Positions 1-8,527 of a stretch of 64,000 nucleotides of DNA are shown here, in pieces. Origin of the DNA: an uncultured bacterium (GTDB lineage: Bacteria; Verrucomicrobiota; Kiritimatiellia; RFP12; UBA1067); NCBI GenBank assembly GCA_902800055.1, contig CADCCW010000016.1, positions 30,486 through 94,485 on the forward strand, read 5' to 3'. Position 1 is the first letter of the stretch. Each line of letters begins with the position of its first letter. The notes beneath the pieces are model-generated. The model was not told the origin of the DNA. It worked only from the letters and a program-made list of their open reading frames with translations, and searched no databases. The position numbers were made by a program, and so were the translations under genes.

Positions 1-507
1 ACGGCGGACGAGGTCGCCCACGCGGTGAAGCAGTACGACACCTGGTCGAGCTACTCGGTGGAGTCGCCCGGCGTCTGCATCGCCTACACCTCCGTCTACG
101 GCCACACCAAGGCCGCGGTGATGAAGCTGAAGGAAATGCTCATCGAGCGCGGCTGCCAGAAGGTCGCCGTCGCCGACCTCGCGCGCGACGACGTGCCCGA
201 GACGGTCGAGGACGCGTTCCGCTACGGCAAGCTCGTCCTCGCCACCACCACCTACAACGCCGACATCTTCCCGTGGATGCGCCACTTCATCGACCACCTG
301 ACGGAGCGTAACTACCAGCGCCGCACCGTCGGCTTCGTCGAGAACGGCTCCTGGGCGCCCGCGGCGGCGCGGGTCATGCGCGGGATGTTCGAGGCCGCGA
401 AGTCGAAGGACATCGCCTTCTGCGAAAACGTGGTGACCATCCGCTCGGCGCTCGACGCGGCGTCCGAGGCGAAGCTCGCGGCCCTGGCCGACGAACTCAT
501 GCGCTGA
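1..507 (+). CDS. A-type flavoprotein (FprA-like), C-terminal flavodoxin domain, 5' truncated by window edge
   Basis: The frame is open from base 1, so the gene starts outside the window. The visible 168 residues form a flavodoxin-like domain. A phosphate-binding loop of the type TSVYGHT lies near residues 27-33, and TTTYNADIFPW matches the FMN-contacting loop of A-type flavoproteins. In that family this domain follows a metallo-beta-lactamase-like di-iron domain and reduces O2 or NO. The di-iron half is not visible here, so the enzymatic role is inferred. A stand-alone flavodoxin is less likely because coding sequence continues upstream. An OFA-type carrier follows 19 bases downstream. Confidence 0.75.
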   Translation, partial: TADEVAHAVKQYDTWSSYSVESPGVCIAYTSVYGHTKAAVMKLKEMLIERGCQKVAVADLARDDVPETVEDAFRYGKLVLATTTYNADIFPWMRHFIDHLTERNYQRRTVGFVENGSWAPAAARVMRGMFEAAKSKDIAFCENVVTIRSALDAASEAKLAALADELMR

Positions 508-526
508 GGGGAAAGGAGGCAAGTCG

Positions 527-1777
527 ATGAAAAGGTTCATGAGAGCGGTCCTGCCGGCGTTCCTGCTGGCGGTGTCGGTGGGGCAGATCTACGCCTTCAC
601 CAACTTCTCGTCCGAGATCGCGGCGCACATCGGGCGCACGCAGCAGCAGGTGCAGTGGGCGTTCTCGTTCGGCATCTTCTTCCTTGGCATGGGCGCGGCG
701 TTCTTCGGCAAGATCGTCGAGAAGAACATCCGGCTCTCGACCATCATCGGCACGACCCTCTTCCTCTCCGGGCTGCTCGTCACCGAGTTCGGCATCGTCT
801 CGAAGTCGCTTGTGCTCGTCTACCTCGGCTACGGCTTCCTGATCGGCCTCGGCACCGGCGTCATCTACATCTCGCCGGTGAAGACGATGATGCTCTGGTT
901 CCCGGAGCACAAGGCGATCGCGGCGGCGCTGCCGATCATCTCCTTCGGCCTCGGCTCCACGCTCTCGACGATCCTCTTCAGCGGCATCCACTGGGGGACG
1001 CCCGGCTCGTCGGTCGCGGTGTTCCAGCTCCGTGGGTTCATGGAATACGGCATCACCAACGTCTTCCACGCCTACGCGATCTTCTACGCGGTGCCGATGG
1101 TCGCGGCGTGCTTCCTGCTGAAGAAGCCGAAGGTGCAGGTGCAGAGCTTCGGCCACGGCATCCCCGCGCTCGAGTTCAGCTACCGTCAGCTCTTCGTCAA
1201 CCGCTTCTTCTGGCAGTCGTGGCTGTTCATGTTCCTCAACATCTCGGCCGGCCTCTGCCTCATCCCGCTCGCGAAGCAGATGATGAAGTCGCCGGACGTC
1301 TACGGCGACAGCGAGAAGCTGATCACGTGGATCGTCGCGCTTTCCGGCCTCATGAACGGCGGCGGGCGCTTCCTCTTCGCGTGGTGGTCCGACCGCCTCG
1401 CCAAGCGCATCAACATCCTCCTGGTCATCCTCTCCATCTCGGCGGGCATAATGCTCGCGAGCTTCCTGCCCGTCCTGATCGGCCTCGCGCTGCTCGTCAT
1501 CAACGCCTGCTACGGCGCGGGCTTCTCGGTCATCCCCGCGATCCTCGCCGACCACTACGGCATGACGAACATCTCCAAGATCCACGGCGCGGTGCTTTCG
1601 GCGTGGGGTTGCGCCGGCATCATCGGCAACCAGGTCGCGATCGTCGTCTCCAACGCGTTCGGCGGCTACGGCGAGGGCGGCCACGGCTACCCGGCGGTCG
1701 TGGGGATGCTGGTGGTCGTCTACCTCTGCAACCTCTTCAACGCCTGGACTCTTGCACGGTCGACAACCCGCCGCTGA
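527..1777 (+). CDS. MFS transporter, oxalate/formate antiporter (OFA) type
   Basis: This 416-residue polytopic inner-membrane protein has about 12 hydrophobic segments. The N-terminus (QIYAFTNFSSEIA) resembles the OFA subfamily, in which the first helix carries a similar aromatic/Phe-Ser stretch. A central basic loop with LLKKPK separates the two six-helix halves. A good ribosome site (AAAGGAGG) sits about 9 bases before the ATG. Substrate is probably a small carboxylate, but nothing in the sequence fixes it. The gene follows a flavoprotein and precedes the MATE gene by 19 bases. Confidence 0.8.
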   Translation: MKRFMRAVLPAFLLAVSVGQIYAFTNFSSEIAAHIGRTQQQVQWAFSFGIFFLGMGAAFFGKIVEKNIRLSTIIGTTLFLSGLLVTEFGIVSKSLVLVYLGYGFLIGLGTGVIYISPVKTMMLWFPEHKAIAAALPIISFGLGSTLSTILFSGIHWGTPGSSVAVFQLRGFMEYGITNVFHAYAIFYAVPMVAACFLLKKPKVQVQSFGHGIPALEFSYRQLFVNRFFWQSWLFMFLNISAGLCLIPLAKQMMKSPDVYGDSEKLITWIVALSGLMNGGGRFLFAWWSDRLAKRINILLVILSISAGIMLASFLPVLIGLALLVINACYGAGFSVIPAILADHYGMTNISKIHGAVLSAWGCAGIIGNQVAIVVSNAFGGYGEGGHGYPAVVGMLVVVYLCNLFNAWTLARSTTRR

Positions 1778-1796
1778 CGAATAGGATGGCCGTGAC

Positions 1797-3494
1797 ATGA
1801 CATTTGCCACCTCCAAGTTCAGGGCTTTCCTGCCGGCCGCGACCTTCGCGATGGCGGCGGAGTTCCTGATGGGGCTGTCGGACTCGGTCATCTGCGGCCA
1901 CGTCCTCGGGGAGACGGGCCTCTCGGCCGTCAACCTGATGCAGGGCGTCTTCGAGATCGTCACCTTCGTCGGGATGATGGTGACGGTCGGCTCGTGCGTC
2001 CATTTCTCGACCGAGCTCGGCGCCCTGCACGTCAGGCGCGCGCACGGCTACTTCACGCTCGGCTTCTTCGCGTCGATCGCCTTCGGGCTCGCGTTTGCCG
2101 CGGCGCTCGCGGTGCTGCGCCATCCGGTGCTGACTGCCTTCGGCGCGTCCAAGGAGGTGACCGAGCTCGCCAGCGCATACTGGGTGTGGTTCCTGCCGGC
2201 GGCGATGCTCGAGCCGCTGGCGTTCTTCCTCGGCACGCTCGCCTACGCCGACGGCGACGCGCGGCTGTCGCTCTTCTCCTACTGCGTGCAGCTGGTCGGC
2301 AACTGCCTGGTGTCGGTGCCGCTGACGATCTACTTCGGCGCGGCCGGGTGCGCGGTCGGCACCGGCATCGGGTCGTTCCTGGCCATCGTGGTGCTGCTGT
2401 TCCACTTCTGCCGCCGCGGCTGCATGCTCGGCTTCTCGCGGCACTTCAGCGTCCTCCCCGACCTGCTGCGGATCTTCCGCACCTCGCTCGGCGACGCGAG
2501 CAAGAACGTCGGCAAGGCGGCGCTAATATTCGCGCTCAACGCCTATGTTATCGCCCACTTCGGCTCGGAGATGTTGCCGGTCCTCGCGGTGGTGGTGATG
2601 ACGATTGGCATCTCCGAGGTGTTCGACGGCGTCGCCAACGCCGCGCAGCCGCTGGCGAGCGTCTACATCGGCGAACGCAACTCGTTCCTTACCAAGCGCG
2701 TCATGCGCGCGGCGCTGAGGATGGCGCTCGGCGAGGGGGCGGCGGCGATGCTCGTACTGCTCGCGTACCCGAACCTCATCCTGATGATGGCCGGCGTGTC
2801 GGACCCGACGGTGGTGCCGGCGGCGCTGTTCGCGGTGCGGGTCGCGTCCATCGCCCTGCCGGGGCTCGCGCTGGTGCTGCTTTTCAACTCCTACTACGTC
2901 TTCATCGGGCGGGAGACCCTCGCCACGCTGCTTACGCTCGCGGCAGTCCTCGTCGTGCCCGCGGCGCTTTTCCCCGCGATGGGCTCGGCCTGGGGCGCCC
3001 GCGGCGTCTGGGCCGCGCTCGGCCTCGCGCCGCTCGTTTCGCTCGCGGTCTTCGCCGTCTACGAGATGGTGCGCTGGGGCTTCAGGATCTTTCCGTTCCT
3101 GCTCCAGGGCGGGCGCGACGCGGCGCTCCGGGTCTTCGACCTCGAGCTCGACCCGGCCTCGATCTGCCTGGCCTCGGCTGGCGTCGAGAAGCACCTGCTG
3201 CAGAAGGGGATCGACGCCGCGCGGGCGTCGAAGGCGGCGCTGCTGGTGGAGGAGGCGCTGATGGTCGTGCGCGACCGCAACGGCGGCCGCCGCACCCTGG
3301 CGGAGGTGACTGTCGACCTCAACGACGGGCTTACGCTCGTCCTCCGCGACGACGGCGAGATCTTCGACATCACCGACGCGGACGCCAGCGTCTCCTCGCT
3401 GCGCAGCTACCTCGTCTCCAACCTGATGACGGCGATACCCAACCGCCGCAACCTGACCACCACCGGCTTCAACCGCAACGTATTCAAGCTATGA
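1797..3494 (+). CDS. MATE-family transporter fused to a C-terminal RsbW-like (HATPase_c_2) domain
   Basis: This 565-residue protein has two parts. Residues about 1-425 form a 12-helix MATE/MOP-type carrier, with the typical first-helix run LMGLSDSVICGHVLG. Residues about 430-565 are soluble and resemble the anti-sigma-factor kinase ATPase fold, with a G1-type box DDGEIFD near residue 520 and a C-terminal SNLMTAI helix. In the presumed N-box (VEEALMVV) the Mg-coordinating Asn of active GHKL kinases is absent, so catalysis is doubtful and a binding role is possible. The stop overlaps the next ATG (ATGA). The following genes encode a phosphatase/kinase fusion and a STAS protein, the usual partners of such a domain. 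Transported substrate unknown. Confidence 0.8.
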   Translation: MTFATSKFRAFLPAATFAMAAEFLMGLSDSVICGHVLGETGLSAVNLMQGVFEIVTFVGMMVTVGSCVHFSTELGALHVRRAHGYFTLGFFASIAFGLAFAAALAVLRHPVLTAFGASKEVTELASAYWVWFLPAAMLEPLAFFLGTLAYADGDARLSLFSYCVQLVGNCLVSVPLTIYFGAAGCAVGTGIGSFLAIVVLLFHFCRRGCMLGFSRHFSVLPDLLRIFRTSLGDASKNVGKAALIFALNAYVIAHFGSEMLPVLAVVVMTIGISEVFDGVANAAQPLASVYIGERNSFLTKRVMRAALRMALGEGAAAMLVLLAYPNLILMMAGVSDPTVVPAALFAVRVASIALPGLALVLLFNSYYVFIGRETLATLLTLAAVLVVPAALFPAMGSAWGARGVWAALGLAPLVSLAVFAVYEMVRWGFRIFPFLLQGGRDAALRVFDLELDPASICLASAGVEKHLLQKGIDAARASKAALLVEEALMVVRDRNGGRRTLAEVTVDLNDGLTLVLRDDGEIFDITDADASVSSLRSYLVSNLMTAIPNRRNLTTTGFNRNVFKL

Positions 3495-4198
3495 GAACCG
3501 CCCTGGCCATGCTGGCGCTCGTCGTCGCCGCCGGCTGCTCGGACGCCGAGCACCGCGTGGATCCGCGCATCGCGGACAAGTCGCGTCCGATCGTCATGCT
3601 CACCCATCCGACCGAGCCGCCGTGCTCCTACAAGAACGAAGCCGGCGAGATCATCGGCTCCGACGTCGACCTTGCGCGGAGGATCGCGGCGAAGGCCGGG
3701 CGCGAGCTCGTCGTGGAGGCGGTCGAGTTCTCCGACATCCTGCCGCGGCTCAAGGCCGGCACGGCGGACATCGGCATCTCCACCATCACCATCACCGAGG
3801 CGAGGAAGCGCGACGTGGACTTCTCCATCCCGTATGCGTTCGGCGGCGCGTGCTTCCTGTACCGGAGCGCCGACCCGAGGCCGCGGCTGTCGCATATCGC
3901 CATGCTCAACATCGGGGTCGAGTCCGACACCGTGCAGGACATCTTCCTTTGCCGCCACGGCTGCGACCCGCTGCGGTTCGTCCACCTCGAGGAGGCGGTT
4001 GACGCGCTGGACCGTAAGGTCGTCGACGCCGTGTTCTTCGACGACATGCCGCTGAAGGCGCTGGCCGAGAAGTCCGGCGGGCGCTACGCCGTCTCGCCGC
4101 TTGCCACCCGCGACGGCTACGGCGTCGCAGTCGACAAGCGGCGCCAGGACGTGCTCGCCGCCGCCAACGCGGTAATCGCGGAAGGGGGTGCGAAGTGA
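3491..4198 (+). CDS. Solute-binding lipoprotein, amino-acid type (SBP_bac_3)
   Basis: A 235-residue lipoprotein: the lipobox VAAGC places the modified Cys at residue 16. The mature part has the family-3 periplasmic binding signature: PCSYKNEAGEIIGSDVDLA in lobe 1 and ADIGISTITITEARKRDVDFS in the hinge region. The gene overlaps both neighbours (ATGA at 3491, GTGA at 4195), so it is translationally coupled to the MATE fusion and the SpoIIE-type phosphatase. No ABC permease or ATPase gene is adjacent. A ligand-sensing role for the signalling module is therefore at least as likely as import. Confidence 0.85.
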   Translation: MRTALAMLALVVAAGCSDAEHRVDPRIADKSRPIVMLTHPTEPPCSYKNEAGEIIGSDVDLARRIAAKAGRELVVEAVEFSDILPRLKAGTADIGISTITITEARKRDVDFSIPYAFGGACFLYRSADPRPRLSHIAMLNIGVESDTVQDIFLCRHGCDPLRFVHLEEAVDALDRKVVDAVFFDDMPLKALAEKSGGRYAVSPLATRDGYGVAVDKRRQDVLAAANAVIAEGGAK

Positions 4199-6225
4199 CC
4201 GCCCGCCGCAGCCTCAACGTCAAGGTCGCCGTTTCGGTGCTTGTCGCCTTCGCCGCGTCGATGGCCTTCTCGTGGTTTCTCCACAACAGCCTTTCCGAGC
4301 GCGACGCCTACGCGCTGATCGACCGCACCTTCGCCAACGCGCGCGCCGAGCTCACCGACTGCATCAACGAGCGGCTCGTCGTCCAGTGCATGGAGGCGCG
4401 CGAGCGGCTCGAGGACGGCCATCCCGACGACACGGCCTCCCTGCAGGCGCTGGCGCGCGAGCTGCGCGTGTCCGAGGTCAGCATCGTGGACGACAAGGGC
4501 GACATCGTCCGCTCGTCGGTGCCGGGCTACTTGGCCGGGCCCGGGAGGAAGGCGTTCAACTTCGCCGCGGCCGACGACAAAGACGCCAACAAAATGATGG
4601 GCCTCATTGACGGACGCTACACCGAGTATTGCCAGCCGTACCGCAGCAATGCGGCAAACGGCAACTGGCGCAAGTTCGTCGGCGTGTGGCGGCGCGAAGG
4701 CGGGTTCTTCGAGATCGGGCTGGACGGCAAGGCCCTGCAATCCCTTGCGCGCTCCACCTGCGTGGATCGCTTCCGCAACTGGCGCGTCGGCGGCAGCGGC
4801 GGCATCGTGGTCACCACGCCGACCGGGCTCGTGCTCTCCGACTACGAGGAGCCGAACCGCGAGGGCACGCAGTTCCACGAGCCCGGCGGCTCGTTCTACT
4901 GGAAGCGCGGCGACATCGAGACGTTCCCGGTCTATGTGATGATCCCGAAGATGTCCGCGGCCGTCCAGCGCGACGTGCTCGTCGGCGCCACCGCGCTGCT
5001 GAACGGCGCGGCGCTGGTGTTCGTGGCGCTCCTGGTGGGGTTCGTGATCGCGGCCTTCGTGCGCCGGCAGATCCGCGAGCAGGAGGCGAAGGAGCTGGCG
5101 ATGGCGAAGGACATTCAGCTCTCGGCGCTTCCGAACGTGTTCCCGCCGTTCCCGGACGAGACGCGCTTCGACATCATGGCCTCGATGGCGACGGCCAAGG
5201 AGGTCGGCGGCGACTTCTACGACTTCTACTTCACCGCGCAGGGCCGCGTGCTCGTGATCGTCGCCGACGTCAGCGGCAAGGGCGTCCCCGCCGCGATGTT
5301 CATGATGCACGCGAAGACGCTCATCAAGAGCGCCGCGCAGACCGGCAAGCCGCTCGCGCAGGTGTTCACGGAGGCGAACGAGGCGCTCTGCGAGGGCAAC
5401 TCGTCCTGCACCTTCGTCACCGCCTGGGCCGGCGAGTTCAACGTCAACACCGGCCACCTGACCTTCGTGAACGCCGGCCACAACCCGCCAGTGGTGCGCC
5501 GCGGCAGCCACTGCGAGTACCTGAAGACGCGCCCCTCGCCCGCCCTCGGCGCCATGGAGGGCGTCACGTACCGGGTCGACGACATCACCCTCGAGCCCGG
5601 GGACGCCATCTACCTCTACACCGACGGCATCGTCGAGCAGCCCGACCCGTCCGGCGAGCTCTACGGCGAGGACCGGCTCCTCGGGCTCCTCTCCCGGAAC
5701 GTCCGCCAGCGCGGCGAGATCCTCAAGACGGTGCTCGCCGACGTCCACCGCCACGCCGCCGGCGCCGAGCAGGCCGACGACTGCACCCAGCTCGTGCTCC
5801 GCTACCGCGGCGAGCCCGACGTGGTGGAGCACGAGTACGCGCCGACGCTGGAAGGCGTCGCCAAGGCCGTCGACGACCTCACCGCCGCGCTGGAGCCGGT
5901 GCCGGAGCGGGTGCGCGCCCAGCTGCTCGTGGCGGCCGACGAGATCTTCGCCAACATCGTGCACTACTCCGGCGCCACCCGCTGGTCGCTCTCGGTCGAG
6001 CACGACCACCACCCCGACGGCGTGCGCCTCGTCATCACCGATGACGGCAAGCCTTTCGATCCGCTCGCGCAGCGCGACCCCGACACCACCCTCGCCGCCG
6101 AGGACCGCGCGGCCGGGGGGCTGGGGATATTCATCGTCAAGAAGACAATGTCGCCCGTCACCTACAAGCGGCGGAACGGCTTAAACATCCTGAAAATGGG
6201 GAGAGACTATGGAGATCAAGACTAA
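4195..6225 (+). CDS. Membrane sensor with SpoIIE/RsbU PP2C phosphatase and RsbW-like kinase domain
   Basis: The start is GTG, overlapping the upstream stop (GTGA). The 676-residue protein has a first membrane helix at about 10-28, a periplasmic sensor region to about 260, and a second helix at about 263-285. A SpoIIE-type PP2C domain follows (about 300-530) with its metal-binding aspartates in GGDFYDFY, VADVSGKGVPAAM and YTDGIVEQ. The C-terminal GHKL domain (about 545-676) has an intact N-box (DEIFANIVHYSG) and DDGKPFDP. Such proteins dephosphorylate a STAS antagonist and the kinase domain rephosphorylates it; both activities are in one chain here. The STAS partner gene overlaps its 3' end by 17 bases. 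No sigma factor gene is nearby. Confidence 0.9.
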   Translation: MTARRSLNVKVAVSVLVAFAASMAFSWFLHNSLSERDAYALIDRTFANARAELTDCINERLVVQCMEARERLEDGHPDDTASLQALARELRVSEVSIVDDKGDIVRSSVPGYLAGPGRKAFNFAAADDKDANKMMGLIDGRYTEYCQPYRSNAANGNWRKFVGVWRREGGFFEIGLDGKALQSLARSTCVDRFRNWRVGGSGGIVVTTPTGLVLSDYEEPNREGTQFHEPGGSFYWKRGDIETFPVYVMIPKMSAAVQRDVLVGATALLNGAALVFVALLVGFVIAAFVRRQIREQEAKELAMAKDIQLSALPNVFPPFPDETRFDIMASMATAKEVGGDFYDFYFTAQGRVLVIVADVSGKGVPAAMFMMHAKTLIKSAAQTGKPLAQVFTEANEALCEGNSSCTFVTAWAGEFNVNTGHLTFVNAGHNPPVVRRGSHCEYLKTRPSPALGAMEGVTYRVDDITLEPGDAIYLYTDGIVEQPDPSGELYGEDRLLGLLSRNVRQRGEILKTVLADVHRHAAGAEQADDCTQLVLRYRGEPDVVEHEYAPTLEGVAKAVDDLTAALEPVPERVRAQLLVAADEIFANIVHYSGATRWSLSVEHDHHPDGVRLVITDDGKPFDPLAQRDPDTTLAAEDRAAGGLGIFIVKKTMSPVTYKRRNGLNILKMGRDYGDQD

Positions 6226-6502
6226 ATCGGAAGGATCCACGCTGACCATTTCCGTCAGCGGCCGCGTAGACACCGTCACCGCCCCCGAGCTCGAGGCGGG
6301 GCTCAAGTTCGGCGACGCCAAGTGCGTCGTGCTCGACATCGCCGAGGTTCCGTACATGAGCTCGGCCGGACTGAGGCTGCTCCTCACGTCGCACAAGGCG
6401 ATGCTGGCGAAGGGCGGCGAGTTCAAGATCGTGAACGTCCAGCCTTCGGTCTCCGAAGTCCTCTCCATCACCGGCTTCGCCGACATCCTCAACATCGCCT
6501 GA
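6209..6502 (+). CDS. STAS-domain anti-sigma factor antagonist (RsbV/SpoIIAA-like)
   Basis: A 97-residue single STAS domain. The segment IAEVPYMSSAGLRLLL contains the loop in which the family's phosphorylated Ser lies, most likely Ser52 (or Ser51). It starts inside the upstream phosphatase/kinase gene (17-base overlap) and is therefore coupled to it. Its expected partners are the PP2C and GHKL domains of that protein and possibly the GHKL-like tail of the MATE transporter. Assignment to the family is secure; the downstream target is unknown. Confidence 0.93.
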   Translation: MEIKTKSEGSTLTISVSGRVDTVTAPELEAGLKFGDAKCVVLDIAEVPYMSSAGLRLLLTSHKAMLAKGGEFKIVNVQPSVSEVLSITGFADILNIA

Positions 6503-6533
6503 CGGCAGCTGGAGCCATGGCGGGGGGGATGCC

Positions 6534-8219
6534 GTGAGCGACATCAAGGAATGCATCAGGAAGCTTGAGAAGGCCGTCCTGGAGGACGGCAAGGTAGACC
6601 GCGCGGAGGCGGCGATACTGCTCTCCTACGCGTCGTCACGCGCCGGCGAAAGCGCCGAGATGGCGGAGTTCGTCAAGGCGCTGGAGGACGTCCTCGAGGA
6701 CGGCGTGGTGACGCCGGAGGAGTCCATCCGCATCGCCGCCCACCTCAAGTGGCTGGCGCGCGAGGCGGAGAGCGACGAGCCCGAGACCACGTTCCTCGGC
6801 CGTCTCTTCAAGCTGAAGCGCAACCACACCACCGTGCGCACCGAGGTCGTCGCTGGCATCACCACCTTCATGACGATGGCGTACATCCTCGCCGTCAACC
6901 CCAGCCTGCTGTCGACCGCCGGCATCCCGCGCGGCGGCGTGTTCATGGCGACCGCAGTTGCCGCGGTGGTTGGCACGCTCCTCATGGCGTTCATGTCCAA
7001 CTATCCGTTCGTGCTCGCTCCTGGGATGGGCCTCAACGCGTTCCTCACCTTCGGCGTCGTCTTCGGCATGGGCTACAGCTGGCAGTTCGCGCTCCTGGCG
7101 GTGTTCGTGGAGGGACTGTTGTTCCTCGCGCTTTCGCTTACCCCCGTGCGCGAGTCGATCTTCAACTCGATTCCGTTCTCGCTCAAGAAGGCGGTTGCGG
7201 CCGGCATCGGCCTCTTCATCTGCTTCATCGCGATGCAGACGGCCAACCTCATCGTCGACAACCAGGCGACGCTCGTCGGCCTCCAGCACTTCGCGAAGGG
7301 CGACTTCAACGCGCAGGACGTCGCCGCGATCCTCGCCGTCGCCGGCACCGTGGTGACCGCGGTGCTGCTGGTGTGGAAGGTGCGGGGAGCGATCCTCTTC
7401 GGCATCTTCGCCACCTGGCTCCTCGGCATGGCCGCGCAGGCGACCGGCATCTACGTGCCCGACCCCGCCCTCAAGTGCTTCTCGACCTATCCGTCGTTCA
7501 CAATGAACGACATGGCCGGCGTCTTCCGGGAATTCGGCCAGACCCTCGGCGCGCTCTTCTCGCCCGAGGCCTGGGTCCACACGGTCAAGCAGGGCGACGC
7601 GGCGGTCGTGGTCGGCAGCGGCTGGGCGCTCGTGAGGGGGTTCGACTTCCTGGTCGTCATGTCGGCGTTCTTCTTCGTAGACCTCTTCGACACCCTCGGC
7701 ACGCTGATCGGCGTCTCGATGAAGGGCGGCTTCCTCACCAAGGAGGGCAAGCTGCCGCGCATCTCCGGCGCGCTCTGCGCGGACGCGATCGCGACCTCCG
7801 TCGGCGCGGTGCTCGGCACCTCGACGACCACGACCTACGTCGAGTCGGCCTCGGGCGTGATGGCCGGCGGCAGGACGGGCCTCACCGGCGTCACCTCCGC
7901 CGCGCTCTTCGCGCTTGCGATCCTCTTCGCGCCGATCTTCCTCGCCGTCCCGTCCTTCGCCACGGCGCCCGCGCTGATCATCGTCGGCTTCATGATGCTC
8001 TCCAGCGCGGCGGACATCGACTGGAGCGACGCCTCCGAGGCGGTGCCGGCTTTCCTCGCGATCGCCGTCATGCCGTTCTCCTACTCGATCTCCGACGGCA
8101 TCATGGCCGGCGTCATCGCCTACACCCTCATCAACCTCCTCGCCGGCAAGACTAAGAAGATCCACTGGATCATGTACGTCCTCACGGCGCTCTTCGTCGC
8201 CAAGTACGCGCTGATGTGA
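6534..8219 (+). CDS. AzgA-type purine (NCS2) permease with extra N-terminal helical domain
   Basis: GTG start; 561 residues. Residues about 95-561 are a complete NCS2/AzgA-like permease with the family stretch FVLAPGMGLNAF and a late DLFDTLGTLIGV motif, typical of guanine/hypoxanthine carriers. Residues 1-90 are an added soluble domain made of two similar units, LEDGKVDRAEAAILL and LEDGVVTPEESIRI, about 40 residues apart. These recall TerB- or EF-hand-like helical repeats. AzgA carriers are normally about 430-480 residues, so the extension is real extra sequence. The gene lies 31 bases after the STAS gene and may be controlled by that module. Confidence 0.85.
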   Translation: MSDIKECIRKLEKAVLEDGKVDRAEAAILLSYASSRAGESAEMAEFVKALEDVLEDGVVTPEESIRIAAHLKWLAREAESDEPETTFLGRLFKLKRNHTTVRTEVVAGITTFMTMAYILAVNPSLLSTAGIPRGGVFMATAVAAVVGTLLMAFMSNYPFVLAPGMGLNAFLTFGVVFGMGYSWQFALLAVFVEGLLFLALSLTPVRESIFNSIPFSLKKAVAAGIGLFICFIAMQTANLIVDNQATLVGLQHFAKGDFNAQDVAAILAVAGTVVTAVLLVWKVRGAILFGIFATWLLGMAAQATGIYVPDPALKCFSTYPSFTMNDMAGVFREFGQTLGALFSPEAWVHTVKQGDAAVVVGSGWALVRGFDFLVVMSAFFFVDLFDTLGTLIGVSMKGGFLTKEGKLPRISGALCADAIATSVGAVLGTSTTTTYVESASGVMAGGRTGLTGVTSAALFALAILFAPIFLAVPSFATAPALIIVGFMMLSSAADIDWSDASEAVPAFLAIAVMPFSYSISDGIMAGVIAYTLINLLAGKTKKIHWIMYVLTALFVAKYALM

Positions 8220-8380
8220 TCCTCCGCGGCTTCGGGCTGGGGCGCTCGCCCCGCCGAACGCTCGGCCTCCTAGCGTGCCTTGCTCGGGATTCTCGACACT
8301 GACCGCAATGCGCTTCCGTTCCGAACGCGCTTAGGTCTCGAATCACGTCGTCGGGCCGCCGCCCCGCCCTCCGCCGCCCC
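8220..8380. other. Intergenic region with hairpin-forming dispersed element, no gene
   Basis: No coding signal is visible. Near 8226-8254 a GC-rich stretch with GGGGCGCTCGCCCC can fold into a short hairpin without a T-run. A similar stretch (CGGCTTCGGGC... GCTCGCCCCGCC) recurs at about 43869-43896, so it looks like a small dispersed element and not a specific terminator. The rest of the 8220-8527 gap holds a promoter and a 5' leader, listed separately. Confidence 0.5.
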
Positions 8381-8410
8381 TTGCGCCTCCGCGGCAGAAT
8401 TTGGTATAAT
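8381..8410 (+). promoter_or_regulatory. Sigma70-type promoter of the LRR gene
   Basis: TTGCGC at 8381-8386, an 18-base spacer, and an extended -10 TGGTATAAT with the hexamer at 8405-8410. The leader to the ATG at 8528 is about 110 bases. It contains a run of ten G (8457-8466) and an AACAGGAGG ribosome site, and it partly resembles the leaders of the genes at 12736 and 15202. Confidence 0.75.
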
Positions 8411-8527
8411 ACGAGCCAATGAAACTGCGAACTGGCATAACTGTCGCTATTTTGCAGGGGGGGGGGCAAACCTCTTAGAAAACTTCCCCCGTCGTTCGCA
8501 TACTCAAAATCCAACAGGAGGTGCCAA

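Noticed and set aside
497..1963. 488-codon minus-strand frame opposite the MFS gene
   Set aside because: Shadow of a high-GC membrane protein gene; the plus-strand product has clear family motifs.
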